A stretch of DNA of 64,000 nt, from positions 3,038,001 to 3,102,000 of the forward strand of contig NZ_CP012623.1 in assembly GCF_001280305.1 (NCBI RefSeq), read 5' to 3'. The DNA is from Hymenobacter sp. DG25A. GTDB lineage: Bacteria > Bacteroidota > Bacteroidia > Cytophagales > Hymenobacteraceae. Both the position numbers and the translations under genes were made by a program. Shown one piece after another: positions 60,570 through 64,000 of this stretch. Position 1 is the first letter of the stretch, and each line of letters starts with the position of its first letter. The notes under the pieces were generated by a model. It made no database searches. It worked only from the letters and a program-made list of their open reading frames with translations, and was not told the origin of the DNA.

Positions 60570-61157
60570 ATGGGTAAGGGTCAACCTTCCTATACCGATG
60601 AAGAGTTCGTGGCAGCTATTCGCCGCGGCGACGACCGGGCGCTGGCACACCTCTACCGCCTGCACCTTCCGATGGTCCTTCACTTTGTGCAGCAGAACAG
60701 CGGCACCGAGGATGAAGCCAAGGATGTGTATCAGGAAGGCGTGATGGTATTCTATGAGAAGGTACGCGAAGGCTCTTTGGAGCTCAGCTGCCAGATCAAG
60801 ACCTACCTCTACGCGGTGTGCCGCCGGTTGTGGCTGAAACGATTGGCCGAGAAAAGCCGCTTCGGCGTGCGTCTCGAAGACCACGAGCCCTATCTCGAAA
60901 CCGGAGCCGAGGCCGATTTGGCCCTGGCCGAGGAGCGCGACCGGCGCCTCACCACTATGGCGGAGGCACTGGAGCGCATCGGTGAGCCCTGCCGCTCGCT
61001 TTTAGAAGGCTTTTATCTGTTGGATAAGTCGATGCAGCAACTAACCGCTGAATTTGGCTACACGAATGCAGATAACGCCAAAAATCAAAAATACAAGTGC
61101 CTGGTGCGGTTAAAGAAGCTATTTTTCACTCACTATCAAGAGGAAGAACTGTACTGA
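60570..61157 (+). CDS. ECF-family RNA polymerase sigma factor
   Basis: A 195-residue sigma-70 (ECF) protein. Region 2 includes RALAHLYRLHLPMVLHFVQ and DEAKDVYQEGVMVFYEKVR (DVxQE promoter-melting helix); region 4 is LTAEFGYTNADNAKNQKYKCLVRLKKLFF. No zinc or regulatory extension is present. It starts 34 bp after an inverted repeat and is followed 48 bp later by a membrane protein with a putative anti-sigma segment and a protease domain, probably in one transcript. Confidence 0.92.
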   Translation: MGKGQPSYTDEEFVAAIRRGDDRALAHLYRLHLPMVLHFVQQNSGTEDEAKDVYQEGVMVFYEKVREGSLELSCQIKTYLYAVCRRLWLKRLAEKSRFGVRLEDHEPYLETGAEADLALAEERDRRLTTMAEALERIGEPCRSLLEGFYLLDKSMQQLTAEFGYTNADNAKNQKYKCLVRLKKLFFTHYQEEELY

Positions 61158-61205
61158 TACCGTTGCCGGAGCTCACCGCGGGCCTCACCCACCTGCCGCA
61201 CTGCT

Positions 61206-62360
61206 ATGAAGACGGAAGCTGACTATTACGAGCTATTTGAAGCCTACCAGCAAGGCGAACTGGACGCGCCCACCCGCGCCGAGCTGGAAAGCCGCCTGGC
61301 GGCCGACCCGGTATTTGCGCGCCGCTACGCCGATTTTGAGGAGCTGACGGGCACCATGCGGGCCTATGGCCACCGCCAGGCTACCCGCCGCAAGCTGCAG
61401 GCCGTGCAGGCAGAGCTGGATGCCGAGCAGGCCGCGGCCGCCGAAGTACGGGAAACCGGCATCCCTGCCATGCCCAAAGTGTATATCTCGCCGGTAGAGC
61501 GCAAGCTGCGTGATTTCTGGAGTGGGCACCGCGCCACTATTGCCGTGGCAGCCTCGGTGGCCGTGCTGGCGGTGTTTGCCACTTTACTCGGAATTGAATG
61601 GTGGCGGGCGGCCCAGCGGCCTTCTACCTACGGCTACACAGTGCTGCGCCGGGAAATGGACCGCATCAAGCGCAACCAGCGCGCCATTAACCGGGCTATT
61701 ACGCAGATAGACGGCACCAAGTCGCCGGAGGAGCTGAACCCCGGCAAGTTTGGCGGTACGGGCTTTGCCCTCACCGCCGATGGCTACCTGGTAACCAGCT
61801 ACCACGTAATTCAGGGTGCTGACTCGCTGATGATTGAGGGCCGCGACCGGCAGCGCTACCGCGCCGAGCCGGTATTCTCCGATGCAGCCCACGACCTGGC
61901 CATTCTGCGCATTAACGACAAGAAATTCAAATCCTTCGGGCGCCTGCCCTACTCCTTCAAGCGCGGCTCTGCTGACCTGGGCGAGCGGGTGTACACGCTG
62001 GGCTACCCCCGCGAGGATGTGGTGTTTGGCGAAGGCTCGCTGAGTGCCCGCTCCGGCTTTGAAGGCGACACGGGCTTCTATCAGATTTCTATTCCGGTAA
62101 ACCCGGGCAACAGCGGCGGCCCGGTGCTGGATGACCGGGGCAACCTGATTGGCATCATCAGCGGCAAGCAGATGGATGTGCAGAGTGCCGCCTTTGCTAC
62201 CAAGTCCTCTTATCTGATGCGGCTGGTCGACTCACTTTCGGCGGCCAGTTCCGGGCCTACCTACAACATGCCGCGCACCAACCAGCTGGCCGGCGCCTCG
62301 CGGGCACAGCAGGTGCGCAAGCTGCAGGACTACGTGTTTGTAGTGAAAGTTTACGAATAG
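61206..62360 (+). CDS. Membrane protein joining anti-sigma-like segment to trypsin-like protease
   Basis: A 384-residue single-pass protein. Residues 1-105 are cytoplasmic, with the helical opening ADYYELFEAYQQGELDAPTRAELESRLAADPVFARRYADFEEL that resembles an anti-sigma zinc-finger-type helix bundle without the HCC zinc ligands. A helix spans about 109-132. The periplasmic part is a DegP/trypsin-like domain with an intact triad: His200 (TSYHVI), Asp230 (HDLAIL), Ser303 (GNSGGP). No PDZ domain follows. Anti-sigma and site-1 protease functions would thus be in one chain, coupled to the ECF sigma gene upstream. Confidence 0.85.
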   Translation: MKTEADYYELFEAYQQGELDAPTRAELESRLAADPVFARRYADFEELTGTMRAYGHRQATRRKLQAVQAELDAEQAAAAEVRETGIPAMPKVYISPVERKLRDFWSGHRATIAVAASVAVLAVFATLLGIEWWRAAQRPSTYGYTVLRREMDRIKRNQRAINRAITQIDGTKSPEELNPGKFGGTGFALTADGYLVTSYHVIQGADSLMIEGRDRQRYRAEPVFSDAAHDLAILRINDKKFKSFGRLPYSFKRGSADLGERVYTLGYPREDVVFGEGSLSARSGFEGDTGFYQISIPVNPGNSGGPVLDDRGNLIGIISGKQMDVQSAAFATKSSYLMRLVDSLSAASSGPTYNMPRTNQLAGASRAQQVRKLQDYVFVVKVYE

Positions 62361-62380
62361 ACTCTCTCTCCCTATTTCCT

Positions 62381-62416
62381 AAAAAGGCCTGTTCCTCGCG
62401 GACAGGCCTTTTTTTA
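62381..62416 (+). terminator. Terminator after the sigma/protease operon
   Basis: A 12-bp stem AAAAAGGCCTGT / ACAGGCCTTTTT with a 9-nt loop and a T run, 21 bp after the stop. Confidence 0.9.
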
Positions 62417-62521
62417 TTCCCGGGCAGCCTTTACGCGGGGTTTTGCGTACACAGCCTCGCGGCTTTCCGCAGCATGCCTAACCCCCATATCGTCTATCTA
62501 CCTCTCTTCATTCCAAACACC

Positions 62522-62815
62522 ATGAGCACTGAGCTGGATCAAAACCTGGAAAAAATTCTGCCCGAAGACATTGCCCGCACTTTTGAGAGTGCCTACCATG
62601 TATTTACGGGCAACAATGATCATATCGAAGACCTATTGAAGCATGGTGGCGCGCTGCTGCGCAAAGCCAGCCACCGGTTCACTACTACCCAGCTAATTAT
62701 CGGTATTTCGGTGCTAGCGGTGGGTGCCGTGCTGCTGACGCAGCGCGTGGCAGAAGCCATTGAAGACAGCTCCGACGACGAGCCCAAAAAGAAGGCTCCC
62801 CGCCAGATTGGCTAA
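62522..62815 (+). CDS. Small single-pass membrane protein
   Basis: A 97-residue protein with an acidic N terminus, one transmembrane helix (LIIGISVLAVGAVLLT, about residues 58-76) and a charged C-terminal tail (DSSDDEPKKKAPRQ). No family is recognised. The ATG at 62522 begins the conserved-looking STELDQNLEK; an ATG at 62474 would add a hydrophobic prefix. A terminator follows closely. Confidence 0.65.
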   Translation: MSTELDQNLEKILPEDIARTFESAYHVFTGNNDHIEDLLKHGGALLRKASHRFTTTQLIIGISVLAVGAVLLTQRVAEAIEDSSDDEPKKKAPRQIG

Positions 62816-62847
62816 ATAATTTCTTCCCTTTTTCAGGGAATAAGCAG

Positions 62848-62903
62848 GCCCGCCTGCGCTCCTACTTTCTTAAAGGGAAGTGGTAGCGCAGGCGGGCTTT
62901 TTA
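62848..62903 (+). terminator. Terminator after the small membrane protein gene
   Basis: Perfect 13-bp arms GCCCGCCTGCGCT / AGCGCAGGCGGGC with a 24-nt loop, followed by a T run, 33 bp after the stop. Confidence 0.9.
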
Positions 62904-62951
62904 GTGGGTTTTTGCCGTTTAATCGAATTATTATATCATAATTAACATTTT

Positions 62952-62983
62952 TTTGCATTATACCAGAAATAGCCTTTACTTTG
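62952..62983 (+). promoter_or_regulatory. Promoter of the basic secreted peptide gene
   Basis: TTTG at 62952-62955, a 20-bp spacer, then TTACTTTG at 62976-62983, near the TAnnTTTG -7 consensus. About 46 bp to the ATG at 63030. Confidence 0.5.
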
Positions 62984-63029
62984 ACGCATCAAAAAAATCT
63001 GTTTTTATTCATATAAATTCTTCTTCACT

Positions 63030-63239
63030 ATGAAATCTGCTTTCTACTCGTTGTTGGGAGGTGCCCTGATTGTCCTGCTGTCGGCAGGCGACACCCATGC
63101 CGCCACTGTTTCGGTTGCGTCGCTTTCTACTACTAGTGTAGCTGCCGGTAACAGCAGCTGGGTTTCTAAATCAGAGAAGAAGAAACGCCTGCGCTCCAAT
63201 GCCAAGCGTCTGCGCAAAATGCGCCGTCAGCGTTACTAG
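63030..63239 (+). CDS. Small secreted protein with highly basic tail
   Basis: A 69-residue protein with a signal peptide ending THAAT and a short Ser/Thr/Val stretch. The C-terminal tail is very basic (KSEKKKRLRSNAKRLRKMRRQRY), with about 12 Lys/Arg in 23 residues. It could be a small cationic exported or DNA/LPS-binding peptide; no family is recognised. ATG at 63030, near promoter 62952-62983. It ends just before a 190-bp gap and a terminator. Confidence 0.65.
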   Translation: MKSAFYSLLGGALIVLLSAGDTHAATVSVASLSTTSVAAGNSSWVSKSEKKKRLRSNAKRLRKMRRQRY

Positions 63240-63375
63240 GCTCATCATGCCGCCGGCCCCGCCTGATGGAAAGGCTGGCTGGGTTACGGACAAGATTTTC
63301 CGGGCACTCGGTTCATAGCCGGGGTGCAAGGGCTTAAAATCGGCTTTGTCAGCAACCCAAAGCATACCATCCGGA

Positions 63376-63430
63376 AGGCCGAGTCTGCGTACAAGGGAAC
63401 TTTCCTACGGTACGCAGACCCGGCTTTTTT
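63376..63430 (+). terminator. Terminator directly before the next gene
   Basis: Arms GTCTGCGTAC / GTACGCAGAC extended by GGCC-type pairs with an 18-nt loop, then a seven-T run ending at 63430. It is 2 bp before the ATG at 63432, so it probably ends the message of the 63030 gene. Confidence 0.75.
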
Positions 63431-63431
63431 T

Positions 63432-63734
63432 ATGGCATTTGAGATATTATTCCGGGTGGCGCGCAGTATTCATGTACCCGGTCTGGGTCTGCTGGTCCTG
63501 CCTGCAAAACCCAGCGCCGTGTTGCAGCAATTGCCCCTGCACAGTGCGTTGGAAGTATTTATCGGGGATGCGCCGGAGGACCAGTTGCCCATCGCGGCCA
63601 CGGTTGAGGAAGTACAGTTTGCCGGCGACCAGGCGGAGTCGGCACCGGCTATGGTGGTGGGTCTGCTGCTGGAAAGCAGCACGACCACGGCGCTATTGCC
63701 GGGTACGGCGCTGTGGTGGCAGCCTACTAGCTGA
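63432..63734 (+). CDS. Small uncharacterised protein
   Basis: A 100-residue ORF with codon use similar to neighbouring genes: FEILFRVARSIHVPGLGLLVLPAKPSAVLQQLPLHSALEV. It has no signal peptide or recognised motif. Alternation of beta-type residues might suggest a small barrel such as an OB- or EF-Tu-like domain, but this is guesswork. It starts 2 bp after a terminator T run. Convergent with the gene at 63727, which overlaps it by 8 bp. It may be spurious. Confidence 0.5.
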   Translation: MAFEILFRVARSIHVPGLGLLVLPAKPSAVLQQLPLHSALEVFIGDAPEDQLPIAATVEEVQFAGDQAESAPAMVVGLLLESSTTTALLPGTALWWQPTS

Positions 63735-64000
63735 TGACCGGTTGCCGCTGCAGCCACATGTAGGCCGTAGCCACATCATCAAAGGTGCCCACCACGGGCC
63801 GCATTATTCTTTGCACCGTTTCTTCGGTAGCCAGGCGAGCCTCAAAGTCGCGCGGGTAAACCCAGGCCACGTATTGCAGGCCGGCCCGCTGCATTTCTTC
63901 CAGCCACCAGGCGCCCCACAACGTGAGCTGCACTGTGGTACGCGTGATGTTGGAGTTATCGTTCAGAATTTTGTGACAGGGAAATGCCCGGAGGCTGTCC
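63727..64000 (-). CDS. Partial gene cut by window end, possible STAS/SpoIIAA-like protein
   Basis: The frame stays open to the window edge, so the 5' part is missing. Visible residues include HKILNDNSNITRT, WGAWWLEEMQRAGLQYVAWVYPRDFEARLA and PVVGTFDDVATAYMWLQRQ. The pattern LNDNS ... TFDDVATAYMWL resembles the STAS-like/SpoIIAA proteins found in Hymenobacter, which are often left as hypothetical. Annotation needs the neighbouring sequence. Confidence 0.6.
   Translation of the reverse strand, partial: DSLRAFPCHKILNDNSNITRTTVQLTLWGAWWLEEMQRAGLQYVAWVYPRDFEARLATEETVQRIMRPVVGTFDDVATAYMWLQRQPVIS

Noticed and set aside
1..64000. Prophage, integrative element or transposase
   Set aside because: No integrase, transposase, phage structural gene or tRNA attachment site was seen; only short non-coding repeats.

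Overview
The window looks like chromosome from a GC-rich member of the Bacteroidota, most likely Hymenobacter or a close relative (Hymenobacteraceae, Cytophagales). The evidence is indirect but consistent. Several genes are preceded by a TAnnTTTG-like -7 box, sometimes with a TTTG/TTG box 20-21 bp upstream. There are no Shine-Dalgarno-like leaders. Two secreted proteins carry C-terminal type IX secretion (T9SS) sorting domains. Characteristic families are present: YpdA for bacillithiol, FadL-like porins, head-GIN (DUF2807), DUF4159, BatA-type and DUF3667 proteins. I see no rRNA, tRNA, CRISPR array, integrase or transposase. The region is ordinary core and accessory chromosome, with most convergent gene pairs separated by strong hairpin terminators.

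Layout. 0-5.4 kb: bacillithiol disulfide reductase (ypdA), a lipoprotein, a FadL porin with an SGNH-esterase lipoprotein, and a cyanophycinase-like peptidase. 5.6-11.3 kb: MgtE Mg2+ channel, ArfB ribosome-rescue factor, M13 metallopeptidase lipoprotein, an NTF2-like protein and a head-GIN protein. 11.4-19.5 kb: a triple-PA14 T9SS protein, a DUF3667 membrane protein, a beta-barrel protein, a stand-alone KAS III and a T9SS zincin-like protease with an IPT/TIG domain. 19.6-26.8 kb: DUF72, RlpA-SPOR, an outer-membrane beta-barrel, a penicillin-acylase family Ntn hydrolase, a small membrane protein and an alpha/beta-hydrolase lipoprotein. 27.0-28.8 kb: a BlaI/M56 antirepressor-type pair whose protease is fused to a TonB C-terminal domain. 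28.9-31.5 kb: two uncharacterised exported proteins. 31.7-38.7 kb: a TolC-UspA-HlyD-EmrB efflux operon diverging from a GAF-AAA+-Fis sigma-54 activator. 39.0-41.5 kb: an M1 aminopeptidase. 41.9-44.2 kb: an McrB-McrC-like type IV restriction pair. 44.5-50.7 kb: a tandemly duplicated tldD-tldE / tldD-tldE array in which both TldD proteins carry Tat signal peptides. 51.7-60.0 kb: a DUF4159-MoxR-DUF58-BatA-type-DUF4175-like-membrane protein operon. 60.2-62.4 kb: a Thr-rich lipoprotein, an ECF sigma factor, and a membrane protein joining a cytoplasmic anti-sigma-like segment to a periplasmic trypsin-like protease. 62.5-64.0 kb: small proteins and one gene cut by the window end.

The parts most worth following up are four. 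(1) A dispersed family of intergenic inverted repeats (four copies plus a probable relic) with swappable termini, two of its members lying inside or between genes of the MoxR operon. (2) The duplicated, Tat-tagged TldD proteins whose TldE partners lack export signals. (3) The ECF sigma / membrane serine-protease pair. (4) The sigma-54 activator facing an efflux operon that includes a universal stress protein, with a perfect 14-bp dyad between them. Functional statements below rest on family recognition by eye. No database search was run.
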